Source: Pyrocephalus nanus (Eukaryota; Chordata; Aves; Passeriformes; Tyrannidae). Taken from it: a stretch of 64,000 bases of DNA. The notes under the pieces are model-generated. The model saw nothing but the letters and a program-made list of their open reading frames with translations, had not been told where the DNA came from and made no database searches. The stretch spans positions 17,706,145-17,770,144 of the forward strand of contig CM076266.1 of NCBI GenBank assembly GCA_038380795.1, written 5' to 3'. Below are positions 1 to 13,701 of the stretch, piece by piece. The translations under genes were made by a program, and so were the position numbers. The first letter of the stretch is position 1. Every line of letters starts with the position of its first letter.

Positions 1-3000
1 TATTTCACTTTATTTCTGTGGTAGGTCCCTTTACATCTTTTCCACTAACAGATGTTGGTGTATGCATACCACAGCTGACAGGTATCAGCACAACAGATCA
101 GCAGCAGATCAGCACAACATCCTTGGCATGGTTTGATGTTGTAACCTGATAAAAGGCCTTGTATAAGCATAAAGGGTCACCTTTTTATATGCCACACTAA
201 ATAACTGCACACTGTTTCCCTTGGCCACAACATCTCTTTGGGGTCTCCTGGCAGCAGGCATTGCATATACCATATATGCATCAAACTCCATCTGCCCCTT
301 GCAATTTAAGAGGTTCATGTCTCATTTTACAGTGAAGTACACGCTTCTTTGCTACTGCAGCAAATTATTATCACAAACAAAGTCTGTATTAATCTCCATA
401 GATAAAAGTTCATTACTGAGATACCATTTTGCCCTATTTTTACTTCTGCGCCAGCCTCTTTTATCAATCACAGTTTACTGCTCTCCACTCAGATTTAGTT
501 ATTATTGATGTCCATGGTATTTTATTAATGAATTAAAATTGCTAATTATTTATAAGGTTAATTAAATTAATTAACTAATGTTAAATCAAAAATTAAAGAA
601 ACCTATATCCACAGCCTAACGCTAGTTTAATGCATTAATATTAATTGCAGTTAGATGGATTGACAGATGGGGAAGAGCAGTCCTTTTAAATTACTTCTGA
701 AATCAACATGAGCAGGTATCTGCTTTATTTGATAGATGCTCTGAGAGTCAAAGAGCAGTTCTGGGAAAGGACATGGAAAAAAAGATGCCTGTCCTCTGAG
801 GGCTGCCTATGAGGGGGACTTGCCAATGGCCCATGGGCAAGCTTTGACTTTGGGTCTGTATTCTTATCAAAACATGTTTACTTCTTGCACTTAATTACAT
901 TTCTCACAGTTACTATTGTTACAGTTGTGTTAAAAGGCTATTAAAGGATGATACATTAACTAAATTTAATCACTTCCCCTCACAAAAATAGGTATGCCCA
1001 TAGCTTTTAACTTTTTACCCTCTCCAGTGACACATTTCAAAAATTCTTCTCTGCTGCCCCAGATTCTACTTTCTCATCATTCCTCCTCAGAATCTGATAA
1101 AAACATTCAGTGACACTAACTGCATGTACCAGAAGCTTATCTCCACTCTAACCTGACTGGACAGTTAAAATAACAGAAAAATACACTTTACTAAAACTTT
1201 GAAATTATGCCAATACTGAGGGTGTACTGACAAGTTACTGTACTGCACAGTAACAGAGACTTTGGGTCTTACAAGTTATTGTGACTCTTTACCAAGAACA
1301 AAACATTTGCTTAAATGAAGTAAAAATATATTAGAAGCTTAAACATCAAAACATTAAAGTCATATAGAAGTAATCCCATGAAAAGACTGCAATGCACATT
1401 ACTTATAAAATGAAGTTATTTTACAAGCTATGAAAATACACACAGAGGCAGCCTTAGTTCTGCTCTCAGTGAAATCATAGAATAACACAGAGACGCAATG
1501 ATGTTGTGGTCCAAAAGAAAGCTACGTTTACTTTAAGGACGTATTTACATTTCTAAAAAATACTTGTGTGTGATGGCGTACTTTATCTGGAATCCCTGCT
1601 CTGCATAAGCACCGGAGCACAGCCAACCTCACAGTCCTTGACTGGTACCAAGTGCCTCACTGTGATTCCTTTTGAAGCCGTCTGTGCTGCCTGCAGGGTG
1701 TGTGTCAGAGATGGTGCTAATTGGGTGTGTATAATCACAAACTGTTGCAAGGGGAAATCCATGAAAGTGAAGGCATCCGGCAGCTGTGGGACACACCCTT
1801 GAAGGAGACAAACACACACTCTGCTGCCACATCTTCAAAGCAAACTGGATGAGTACACTCCTTCAGCAACAGCCCTTTTTCACATTAAACCATGGAAAGT
1901 CTCCAAGTCCCACAAAGGGCAAAGAACAGAGTCCTGTGCTACATGCAGTATTTAAAAGAAGAGGAAAAGATCACAGCAATGAAGCCTACAGCCTTAGTCT
2001 GTGCCATGCAGGATTGAAATTGCAGATGTTCACTTGCTGAACAATAGCAGTTCCTTTTCCCTTGCAATAGACACAAATACAAAACCAGAACCATCCATTT
2101 TAGGAGAGGCTTTTTCTTTTTGCATTTTTTTACCCCCCCTCCCTTTCACAATAGGAGTGCATTGCAGTGCATTTTGTGAACACTTTGGTACCTAGAGTGG
2201 CTCTACACAGATGGAAAACACTAACATCTTCCTCTTGCCATTAGTAGATCTCAACCGATTTTACAAAAGCAATGAGAAATAGTGCATCACTACATACATT
2301 TTATGTACTTGAAGAGACATCAAGTGGTGGAGGAGTTTGTCCTCTATACTTGGGATAAGCTATACACTTGAAAACTTTAAAGCCTGAAGGGTCATCTGCC
2401 TAGAGAGGAAGATTAATTTCCAGCCCCGCTATCCTGTGAGATACAACTTCTTGGGATAACTTCTTGCTATCTCTGCCAAATCAGTTTTGTTACAAGCTTG
2501 GCCCAACTCCTTTATAGGAAAAATTAAAGCCTCTGTCAGTAGTTATGTTGTTACAAGAAAGTTTATTTGGGCTCATTTTTTGATAAAGCTTCAATGACTT
2601 GCCATTATTTATGGCCCCAGACAGAAAAGCCATTTCACAAAGTAAGAAGATGAGATGAGCCATATTCCAATATATAATGGAAAGTCTCATGCTGTTGCTG
2701 TCACAAGCTCTCTCTTGTATGTATGTGCATGTTTAACTTTATTTAAGTATTGAAGTGTAAGATGTAGAGCTGGAGACTTTTTATGGCTTTAAGGCTTGAG
2801 ATCAAAGGCTTGAAATCATTCTCTCTTTCTCCAGAGTTTACTAATATTAATGCAAAAGCAGCAAATAACTCACAAGGAAGGTAATTTTGGAGGCTGCTAA
2901 AAACACAGAAACCCTTACATCTATTGAGTATTCATTCAAAGCACTTGCCTGGGGAACAGACTGTTTCATGCAGCAAAGTCAGGAATTTCTGAGGATCATT

Positions 3001-6000
3001 TCTTCCAAGACCAGGCAACTATAGCTGTCCTCCATCTGTGCTTTTCCCCACACATCATAACAATGGTAACATTGCCCTAAATTGAGGATCTGATAAAGGC
3101 AAACATAACGAAGCTAAATCATCAGTTCCCCAACTATTTTTTCTGGGAAGTGCGAAAGTGCCCAGAAAAACTGGCATGCAGGATTATGTGCGCTTTGTAC
3201 TGGAGACTCCCCCCTGCTGAAGAACTCCCACACTGCTGAACTGGCTCCAAAAAAATCCCTAAAAGTGTGGGAGCAGAAAGGGAACTCACAGTTCATCTTC
3301 GGTGAGCAGCGCATAGCAAATCTACTGCAGGCATATCCTTTCCATGGGGAAATCTCATTCCTATAAAGAAAGCACTGGCCATAAAGCTTGAGAATATGAC
3401 TGTTGTTTTTGGCAGATTGCAGAGGAGGAGTTTGCAGTAGTAGGCATTTGAAGCACGCACCAGAATTTCATCCTGATTCCTGACTTTCGTGCAACTTTGA
3501 GTCAACCATGGACTGTATTGCCACACTAAGCCAAGCAGAGAGAAGTTATAAAATACACAATTCCATCAAAGGGCAAGAGCTGCATATGATCTAAGGTTTC
3601 TAGGGTATAGCAGCCCTGTTACACACACATTGAAGAGTCCTAATTTAACTCTGAGTGCCATTGTTCCCGGTCCAGATATAGACTTGGCACTCAGAAAATT
3701 AAACAGCATCACACAAGATATCCACATCCATTCCTTCCCTGCCAAGGCATCCTTCCAGAGTAGTTATTTAGAGGAGTTCAGTTGGGAAAAGGACGCTTTA
3801 AATGCAAGTAGTAATTACTGTTCATAATTTCCAACACAGCAGAGACATACTGCAAATTCAGTTTCATTTCTTTGTATATCCATCTTCCTAAAAAGAAATC
3901 AGAATCCATACTTCCCTCAAAAAGGGTAAGTAAAAATGGTATTTTCAAGACACTGAATAAATGGAGGTCCATGTAGACCTCTGGAAAAATCATAGTGTGC
4001 TGCGTAATATCACCACAAGCCTATACTGCGTGCTGCTAAAAATATTATCCAAAAGCTTTTGGATAAAGCCAAAGAGAGTGTTCTGTGTGTATTTTTAACC
4101 TGGCATGCTGTGCCAGAATTGTGTTTCATTGCCTTAACCAACATTACCCACAAGAATATGGCAAAATTAACAATGAAACATTCTGGAACATTCTCTAAAA
4201 CCATATAAAATACAAAATTGTCAGGACAGCCCTACGGTGATGCCTATTTATAATCTCTCTGAATATGTAGTACAGGTGGTAAAGGCACTTAAAAGGAGGA
4301 AGAACCACAGAAAGAACAAAACAGCACAGGAACCTTCCCTCCTTCTTTCTTCATGATAATTATTTCACTAAAGTGTGAAGTATCTTGTGCTTGGATCCTT
4401 ACAGGCATCTGTGGCTTTAATTGTACTTTCTGGTCCTGAAAACGGAAAGGTTGGCTAAAATCCCTCCATGGGGAAATATCTGAACCATGACTACGGAAGA
4501 CAATGAGGTCCCATGCTGGACTCGAAGAAGCATGGTATGACTCAGAATATTTCCTAGAGCTGAAAGTTACAGTACAGTTGAGCAGCTGACTTTCCACCTT
4601 TAGAAAGACTGGACTTTTGCTCAAGAAACTCCAACATAATATGGAAATGTCACCCACAGCCCTGGAAGAGCTGATCCCTTGCACTCCCACTCACTTTCAG
4701 AAAGTGGAAGAGATTTTTCACCTTTTCTTCCTCTGTTTCAGTTGTTCTGTGCCACACAGAGTTTCACCTGAATTGTGCAGCCATGGCATTTGAAATAAAT
4801 AGTCCTGACATTTGAAATAAATATCTGTATGCAGGAGAACTCAAGTGGTTAGAATTCATATGTAGCATACACCTTGAAGTGAAATAGTTTAAAAACCACT
4901 CCTCTGTGCACATTACATATGACTCGGTAATTGGAATTATTGGAATAAAGAGGAAATACAGCATAAGTTTCTTAATCCATTTAAAACAAGTGCCCAATAT
5001 CACACTGAAAAGTATTCATCTAAAATGCTTTCATTTTACTTGCTTACTGGGGTGGTATATACACAATTTGTTCCACCCTCTTTGATGAGATTATTGCAAA
5101 ACAGATTTGCCTGCCTGTACATTTTTATGATCTGTGGCTTGCATATCTAGCTGGAAAATACAAGGACCATAACAACTTTGCTCTAGAACAGACAGAGCTT
5201 CCAAATCAATTATAAAGGGGTCATTTGGACTTGCTTCAACAGGTTGATGTCCTCACCCTGCTAGGGACTCAAAACTGGGTGCAGTACTCTAGGTGTGGTC
5301 TCACAAGAGTGGAGTAGAGGGGCAGAATCACCTCCCTCCCTGGCCACAACCTAGAAAAATTCCTAAATATCAAAATTTTCTGTTTAGACTTTCTTAAGCC
5401 AGTAAGATTTCTTATTACAGATTCTGTTCTGATACAACATAGCAGCCTTCAAGTTAGTTCGACTGACCACACTGCATGTGTAAATCATATCTTTCTTACA
5501 AGAGGAGAAGAAGTGGAGGATGTCTTAGTGGACCTTCTTAATATCTATATCAGTATTCTACATTTCCATTCACTGCCTGCACATGCTTAGCTCAGCTCTA
5601 ACACTGCTGAAGTGCATTTGCCTTATGACAGGGACACTCCATCATAATGGAATTTTCAGTGTCCTCTGGCATAGCTACCAAGGAAAATCCATCATCATTT
5701 TGATCTTCTGCATTATGTAATTGATATAAAATTTTATCTTTTTCTCCCTGTCTAGACTTGATTTTTAAAGAATACTTCCCCCCAGTCGCCAGTTCTTTAG
5801 GCATAATTGGAGACTGAGCTGGCATATCTTATCTAGAGAGAGGAAAAAAACCAATAATTTAAATTCAATTTCAAAAAGACAGACATGTTTTAATATCTAA
5901 CTTTATACATTAAAGTGTTACTTTCAATGAACAGTTAAACTTTGTTATTCTGTTTCATACAGTGCAAATGAACATGGCAGAGACTAAATGGTTCTAATAT

Positions 6001-9000
6001 GATTGCATCAACTTTCTTCCTGGTAGACAGAGAGCCCATTAGTGTATTCTGTGTGACAGCCCTCATCTGAGAAAAGCCAGAGGTTTTTCATGAGCTTATA
6101 AACATCCTAGATAGAGCCTCAAAAACTACTGAGAGGTTTTGAAGTCATGGCCCTACAGAAACATAAACCATGTGGATAAACCAATAGCATATTGTCATAG
6201 CCATTAGATAAATATATAAAATAATTCAAGTTTTAAATCTTCCAAAATAAAAATTCGAACCAGATCATCTCCTTCTGTCTACTGACAAAATATATTGTGG
6301 TCCTGCTATTCTATCTGTCATAAAAATATGTCATATCCAATAACAAGCACAATGAGAACACGAAGCAGGAAATATTTCTGAACTATAAACATAAACTGAA
6401 GTTATCTTCAGCTTTTGATGATGATTCAGTGTATATATTTCCAAGGAGGTCTTGTGATATAATAATAAACAGGCTGGCTAGTTTAGAAACTCACATTCTT
6501 AAACTCTGCAGAGCCCACTCCCTGGCTTAATCCATATAAAATTAACTTCAATCAAGCGTTTTTGTTTCCTCTAGGTGGCTGCAGAGCATTTAAAAAGTTA
6601 CTGGCTCCAGATGGAAAAAGAAAGAAAGAGAGCAAGGGAAAGCACAGATAGAAGACCGCTACTTAGAAAACAGCTTTCTTCCTCATCTTGCTCTCTTTAA
6701 AAGCAAGAGCCAAATTTTTGTCTCAGCAAAGTCAGGCTCACTGAGCATGCCATCTTCCAGCCTGTCACATCCTCACAGTGCATTTCATCTCATGGGTCTC
6801 CCTGTTTGCTTCTCATCAAAGTAATTGCTAAAAAAGGACTTTGGGAAGAAATGGCACAAGAGCCAGCTTACCTGAATTGAAAAATTAAAAAAAACACTCT
6901 GTTTCTGGTTTTTATAGCTTCCTGTGTGGTCCTGGCCCAGACCCATACAAAGACATAGGCACATAAAGCATGATTTGGGCAGGATTCAAACACATGAATG
7001 CAAAACTGGGGTGCTGGCATAGTTGCCCTGACTCCAGTGAGGTTGACCTTTTCATGCTGGATACTTGGTTCCTGTCTTTATATTTCCCGAGGCACCTCTG
7101 CTTTTGCTCTGCTTGTTCTCAAGACCCCGTGGGCATTGGCAGGCATAAGCCTGACTGGCACCCCAGCAGTGAGGGCCACCAAGGACGGCTGTCTTAAAAC
7201 AGTAGCAGTGCTACCGTGGTCCCATTCAAGACTCAAAAGACCAGAGGGAGAGGGTGAGCACAGTGATACAGGATTCAGCCAGGAGGTGGAGACCTGGTTC
7301 CTCCTCTCTGGTCGGTTTGACTTAGCCTGCTACTTCACATCCAGAAAGCTTTGGGTAAGATATGTTTTGCATACTACCACAGTTCTTCAACTTTCCTGAG
7401 TGCAAGATCTCAAATGCAAAACACTGTACAGAGCACGAAAACACAGTGGATGAAACGCTGGCTCCAGTAAAATGGATGGGGATTTTCCTGCTGACAACAC
7501 AGGAGCCAAGACTCAGAACTGTCATCAGCCTCTTTTTCTTTTTTTCAGTTCTGTACTTCCAGGCTTTGAAGGATCCAGACTCTTTCAGGACACAACTGAG
7601 CATTAAATTCAAGCTTCCTGAATTTAAATGCTATGAATTAAAATTTCATGTACTAGACATAGTGACTCCATGACATATCAGCCTGGCCTGGGAAGCATGG
7701 AAACCCACACAGATGTTATAAAGCCAGAATGACCTGGCTCAAACTTACCTTTCAGTGTGTTGGTTTGCACACAGTCCTTTACTTGGCTAGATACAAAGAC
7801 AATTCAGATGTAAATCAGCAGTCTTTAGTGAGAAATTACAGCAAAAACCTTGAGCAAACCCTCCCTATCACAGAACAATCATGGTTATTTTTCTTGCTCA
7901 TCTATGGGTCATGTCCAATGGCAAAGATGCCTAAGATAAATTTCTGGGCTTAGTCTTGTTATCCAAAGTCCTCTAAATATGTCTTTGCCTCTTTTTGTTG
8001 GCTGGGCAGAGGCTCCATGGAATAGATCAGTGCCCTATGTTAGCCACCTTGAGCGTGCTGCCTGGTGGAGCCACAAAGAAATTTGTTCTCTCTCCATCAC
8101 TTTTCACTCCATAAAAATCTTCCCTGGCCTCTCTACAGAAGCAGTGGAGAGATCTCAGAGCTCTACCAGTTTGTTATGAAGCTTGCTGTCAAACTTGGCA
8201 ATGGTTGCAAGCTACCATATCCTTTCTCACCAACAAAGTTTGTGGGTAGAAATGTGCCATTCAGGCTTTGGGAAGAGGGAGGTGGCACAGCTGCAGCAAA
8301 GCAGCCCATACAGTATGACTCCTGAAGAATCCCAGCTGATAGGAGAGAGAACTCCCAGAAGGCAATAAAAATGGAAAAGCTGTTGCTGGAGGTAGTGCAG
8401 CTTGTGCAGAAGGGTGTGTTCATGTTCTCCATGGGTCCTCTGCAACCAAATGTTTACAGCTCTTACCTCTAGGAGACCACTGATTTCTTCCCTTTGAGGT
8501 GAGCATGTGGTACCCCATCAGTAGTTTTTCTGCTCCCGTGGATCTTTCCACAGGTGAGGAGCCTGAGGGCCCAAATGAAAGCATGAGCGGATTAGCTCTG
8601 TCAAAACAACGATCCTGTTTTTGTGCTAGTGAGGAAAAAAATGAGAGAGTGGAGAAAGCATAAAATACAGTGTATGATATGCAGGAGGAAAATTGCTTTT
8701 TAAGAGATTCTTTTTTTTCAAAGTTTTCCATTAAACTTTGGTCACTTGTAGTGAAAGTTTTGGAATGCAACTCCCTCATCCCCTTAGGATGGTCTGAGTT
8801 TTATTATGTTAGTAAGGAAGCCCAGCTTACTCCTAGCAGAGCTACTGTATGAAACACTTCAATCTCAAGCCAAAGTGGCAGGAATAAAAGCCTCTCCTGA
8901 TTGGTTTTCAGCCACCATTCTGGGGCCAGTGATTTTTATCATATGCAAAAGAATCTTTTGTTGCCAAGTAATAATAAATCACAAATGATCACATCATAAT

Positions 9001-12000
9001 GAACAAGATTATACAAATCCAAATGTTAGCCATATGATAACTAGATTTCAAAGGTACATAACCAGAATGAGCAAAGGAATATATCAGAAGAGGGAAGGAG
9101 GTATTGGTCATGAAACAGGGCAGAGGAACTGATGAGTTATGAGAGAACATTAGAATCTCTTCCTTCCTTCCCTTCCTCTTTTTTCCCTTCCCTCCATGCT
9201 CCCCCTCCACTTTCAGTGACACAGGGCATACCAATATTAGAAATAGCTCCACCAGAAGAAGAATAACTGCAGTACCAGCAGTCAGGAAGAAAAAAATATG
9301 GGGACAAGTAGCAATGCCATAAGTGTATCCCCTTGTAGAAGGCAATGGTGGAGAAGTAAGGTGGAGTAAATCCAGTCACACACATATGTAGCAATTTTTA
9401 CAGTTCAGAGACACTAGGCAGGCAGAATGAAGCCTATGTCTACCAAGATGAACCCAGAGAAAGGATGAGACACTTCATTAAGATCAGAGGGGTGTAAAAA
9501 AACCTTGTATCTGCATAAGCCCTATCAGTTCTGTGCATTAAAGGTAGCCATGGTCTCCAGGAATGTCATTTAGAAGATTTCATGCACACTGACAAATCAT
9601 TACACACTCAAAGATCAGGGGAAATGACAAAGTCTCCAAGGTGGAATTCACCCCACAATGTAGCCTGGGTCTAGCCTTTTCAAGGTGTCTTACTTTCAGA
9701 TCTATTTTCCTGGGTAAAGACTGAGCCTTTTGCTTTGGTTCATGCTGAATTCTGCATAAAATGCTACAGAAAGTGATACAGAAAGTGACAGGATTTCTCC
9801 TTGCTCTCTTAATTTATTTGTCTGAATGCAGTCTGCTTTAAGTGTCTGCCTTCTCACCAAGGCCAGGACTCATTCCTCTAAGTTGCAAGATTGTGGCTCT
9901 TAAACATGCAGTTGAGAGAGCTCTGTTCTTTAATACACCTCAGAAGAAACACTCCAGTATACTGTGCCAAAGCCTCTGTCTTCCATGTGAATTTTGTAAA
10001 TGTTAACCACAACCAGCACCATTCTGTTGTATTTTCCTCTTTGTGTGTATATACAGATGTGTATATATAGATTTATGTGTAGATACAGATTTGCTCCTAT
10101 TCTACTCTTAGGTCAGTAATGCAATAGGCTATGCATTGCACTCCAGGTTAGGCAAAGGTCTCATTTACTCAGTTGCTTTTGTATTGCACTGTATACCTTG
10201 CCTTTTGCTGGAAATACAGAAAAAAAAGAGGAATTTAAGTTTTAGCATTAGTTCTCCTGCCAAATAGGTTGATGAAATCATATAGTTCAGCACACTCCAT
10301 GTGGATGTCAGCTGCACTCAGACCTTACCTCTCTCCACTTATAAGAAAGACTAGCACAGAACATGCACAGAAATGAGAAGTTTGTCTTATCTTGAAATCT
10401 TTTCAGAGATTATATTACTGTGAATGGCAAGCCCAGCAATTCTTAGAGATCTGTTTATGTAACAGTAGCAGTAGCCAAGGAAAGAAAGAATCAAGATGCA
10501 ACGAAGTTCTTGAACCCATCTGGGCAAAGAGTACAAAGGGAATCATCACGTCTGCATGAAGAGAGTGATGGTGATGGAGTATTAACAGAAGAGGCAGAGT
10601 CCCCAGAGTCAAACACTGTGGGAATGAGTAAAAGCCACAGAAGGAAATGGAGGCTAAAGAGAAAGGCCCACAGTAAATATCTGCAGATGCTGTTGTTTGC
10701 AGTGGGGGCTGAACCAACAGGGATGTAGTCATACAAACATGTTGCACCTCACCAGTGGAAGAATATTCTTTTCAAGATCAAAAGTCAAGCAGCAATAAAA
10801 TCCGTGTCAAAAAACATAGGCAGAGGAGGTTGTGCATGCTCACTCATGAACATCTGCACTAAGAAGCCACTTAAGTAACCATGCAACAGCATGGAAGAAA
10901 CATCTGCAGCGTGTAGACCACCAGCTGTGCAGCAATAATACTTTGAATATCCAGAGTGCCTTTCATCTGAATACTGAAAAGCATTTTCCAAACAAATTAA
11001 GCTTCCCAACACCACTGTGAGCTTCTTATTTAATGGTAGGATTATTTCATCCTGCACCAAAATGCCATTGTTGCCAGAATGAAAAGTAACACCTGTTTAT
11101 CATCTCACAGAAATGCACAATTTTCATGATGGGAAGTGACAAAAATGGTGTAGTTAAGTTAAAGTGCAGGAAGACTTGAGGTAATCAGGATTAAACATTT
11201 AGAAAGGAAAATAAGAAAATCATAGTATTAACCTCCCCTTTACTTTTTATGCAGACTATCACATTAAGTTTTATGCTCACATGCTGTTACTCTTTGGTCT
11301 TTATTTCCCATTGGGAAAACAGAACTTCCTTGGGTGTATACTTCTAGGAGTGTCTACAGATGTGCTCAGTACAGAAAAGTATCTTTCTGGATTGTGCATG
11401 CTCAATAAAATGTATTGCTGTGCATTGCAAATAGCTTTCCTTTGTAGTCCTTCAGATCTGTTTTTATAAGGCATCTTGATGATTATACAACAGCACTGCC
11501 TTCCAAGGCAGCATGCCATCTAGTAAGTCCTAAAACAAACTTCTTGCTGTGTGTGCTTTCAACCCCATGGGGTACCCCATGTAAGCAGCATTCTGACCTG
11601 ACTCTGCTGAGTTAGTGGGATGTGACTATGTTTCTTAAGAACAAGAAGAAAGGCTGGAGAATATGACACATACCCAGTGAAGATAGGAAATATTACAGAT
11701 ACCCCATTGTCATTTCCTCTTTCTGCTTCTTAATACACCCACTTTTCAATCCCACTGAAATCTTACTGGAGGAAGCAATTTGACAGGGAAGTTGTAGCGG
11801 TGAAGCAGACTGTTTCTTTATCAAATGAAGTTCAGTACTGGCAGAAAAATGTATGGGACAGGCTGTCCTGACAGCTAGACATACATGTATCTTTAAAACT
11901 TGACATTTTGAGGGCAGCAAGGAGATTCTGATCTGTGCTTGACGCCAGCACCCCAGGATCCTAACCTATGAGTAAGGCTTTTTGATGTTACAGTTAAATA

Positions 12001-13556
12001 AAAATAGCAGCCAGAACACTAAAATGACTAATTGCATTGCTAAGCAATTGTTAAGGGTGTTTGGATATTAAGCAAACAGCTCTAGCTTTGGCTGAGTATA
12101 TTTTAAGCATTTCTACATTCACCACCTCTGAGCTGGTCCCAGCTGCGCATGTGGTGGTTAACCTCAGGCCAACTTCTCCCTTCTCTCAAAAAGCTGGTTA
12201 CAGGAGGACACAGCCTGGCTTGAGAAAAGAAGGCTCTTTCATGGTTAAGATTTTCCAGAAACACTTGACGTTGGTATAACTCCGTTCCTGTTGAAGCCCA
12301 GGGTAAAATTCTGCTTGTCTGTAATGCCAGGTATGGTTGGCCAGCACCACCTGCTTTTGATGTCTCATCCTACACAACCAGCTCTGAAAAAGTTCTCTCA
12401 TACCCACAAATTGACTTTTCTTCAGAAAGAGCTGTTTCTTTTCTCCATTGATGCAACCAAACACATGTGCCAAGTAGCTCACTATCTTGCCAGGACTGAC
12501 TACTTGATTTCAAATAAACCATAAAATGGCATGAATTACTTGGGGAGAATAAAATGTTCCCTTTCAGTGTGTATGTTCATTAGTTTTTCTCTTGTGTGAC
12601 TTAGAAGGATTAAGTTTTAAAAGAAAAATTTCATTTTCAATTCTATCACATGTAGGATAAACAGGTCATCTACTTTTTTTATATGATATTAAGCTGGTCA
12701 CACAGTCTGACCCATTTAGAAGAACAGTAGTAAAGTGCGAGGGACTTTGAAAGGTTACTGTCCATAGAAGTATCAATGCTTGCTACCAACATCTATTTCC
12801 ATTTTGTCTTTTCTGGATAATAACATTTGAATTGCATTTTGTGTTTCAGTTCAGATAAACTCCAGAGCTTGGAGGGTAACACAGCTGAGACCAAAGCTGC
12901 ACACCAGCTCCAACTCACCAGTTGAAATGATAGAACTGCATTGTTTTCACAAGACAAGGAGAAGAACTGAATTCTCCAATCCCAAATCCAACATCTGTTC
13001 CAATTTAGTAACAAACTAAACTCATTCTCCATCCTCCATACACATATCCGCACATATGCACAATGGAACACTCAGTTTTAAGAACATTCGCCTCTGGATC
13101 TGGATTCATGTTGGGCCATTTCTTGTTTCCAGACCATAAATCAGTTAAGTTTCACTAGAAAGAACGAAGATTCACAGAGAGCCCCAGGCAAGGATCTCTA
13201 CCCAACTTTCCTATCCCAAAATCTGGCTACATTATATTTGATACATCTGATACATTATAATTGTTTTCAGCAATGGAATAATATCACATGTGATCATAGC
13301 CTCAGCAGTGACAATTTACAAGTCTGTTCCCCCTTATCCTTCTACATCTGGTCCTTCACAGAGTTTGTATCTGTCTTCAGAAATCACACAAAACCCGTGT
13401 ATTTTCCCGTCTCTGCTTTGAACCCCTATTGTTTCAGAAATATGGTAGCAAGAGGAACAAGAAGAGCTGTGAGGGACAGCAAGGTTGAACTGGGGACACT
13501 GAAGCCCATGACTATGTGGCTGGAGTCAGTCCCTCGGGGCCTCACCGTGGAGCAGC
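1..13556. other. Noncoding DNA, probable distal part of the terminal BMPER intron
   Basis: No gene is supported here. Contents: an AT-rich homeodomain-motif-like block (525-660), an antisense CR1 fragment (5262-5348), and two minus-strand open stretches (4289-4690 and 5598-5825) of unknown nature. There is also a short GT/TA-rich tract at 10041-10093. If the TIL exon lies below position 1, all of this is intron. It could instead be 3' flank if the last exon was missed. Confidence 0.6.
5262..5348 (-). mobile_element. CR1 LINE fragment, antisense
   Basis: The plus strand reads AAAACTGGGTGCAGTACTCTAGGTGTGGTCTCAC and then GAGTAGAGGGGCAGAATCACCTCCC. This is the reverse complement of the common CR1 stretch around CTGTACTCAGCACTGGTGAG and CTCGAGTACTGTG. 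Only this internal part is clear. The flanks down to about 5230 may also belong. Confidence 0.75.
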
Positions 13557-13701
13557 TTATTACAGAAACACAGAATATTCTGAGTTGGAAGGGACCACAA
13601 GAATCTTCAAGTCCAACTCTTAAGTGAATGGCCCGTACAGGGATTGAACCCACAAGTTTGGCATTATTAGCACCAGGCTCTAACCAACTGAGCTAATCTC
13701 A
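13557..13701 (-). mobile_element. tRNA-Ile-derived SINE with CR1-like tail (TguSINE1 type)
   Basis: Read on the minus strand, the element starts with a tRNA-like head: TTAGCTCAGTTGGTTAGAGC (A box), an anticodon loop CTAATAA containing AAT (Ile), and GGTTTGAATCCC-like B-box sequence (here GGGTTCAATCCCTGTACGGG). A CR1-type 3' tail follows, with TTGGACTTGAAGATTC and a TTCCAACTCAGAATATTCTGTG end. This head-plus-tail structure is that of TguSINE1 of zebra finch, a SINE moved by CR1 enzymes. AGCAGC occurs on both sides (13551-13556 and 13702-13707) and may be a short target duplication, though six bases could match by chance. Confidence 0.85.

Noticed and set aside
1..320. Cysteine-rich short frames on the minus strand (for example CQGCCADLL...CADTC)
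   Set aside because: Considered as the missing BMPER TIL exon. The cysteine spacing and residues do not match, and phase 2 entry is not satisfied.
2001..2075. Minus-strand NCYC peptide resembling the BMPER C-terminal NCYCESF
   Set aside because: Only four residues match. The flanks lack the expected CEC motif upstream and the ACQREG motif downstream.
4289..4690. 133-codon minus-strand open stretch
   Set aside because: The translation includes VESQLLNCTVTFSS, which looks faintly Ig-like, but cysteine and tryptophan spacing do not support an Ig domain and no clear acceptor/donor pair frames it.
13557..13701. Possible functional tRNA-Ile gene
   Set aside because: The tRNA-like part continues directly into a CR1-like tail, and the acceptor stem is not restored at the 3' side, so it is a SINE head.
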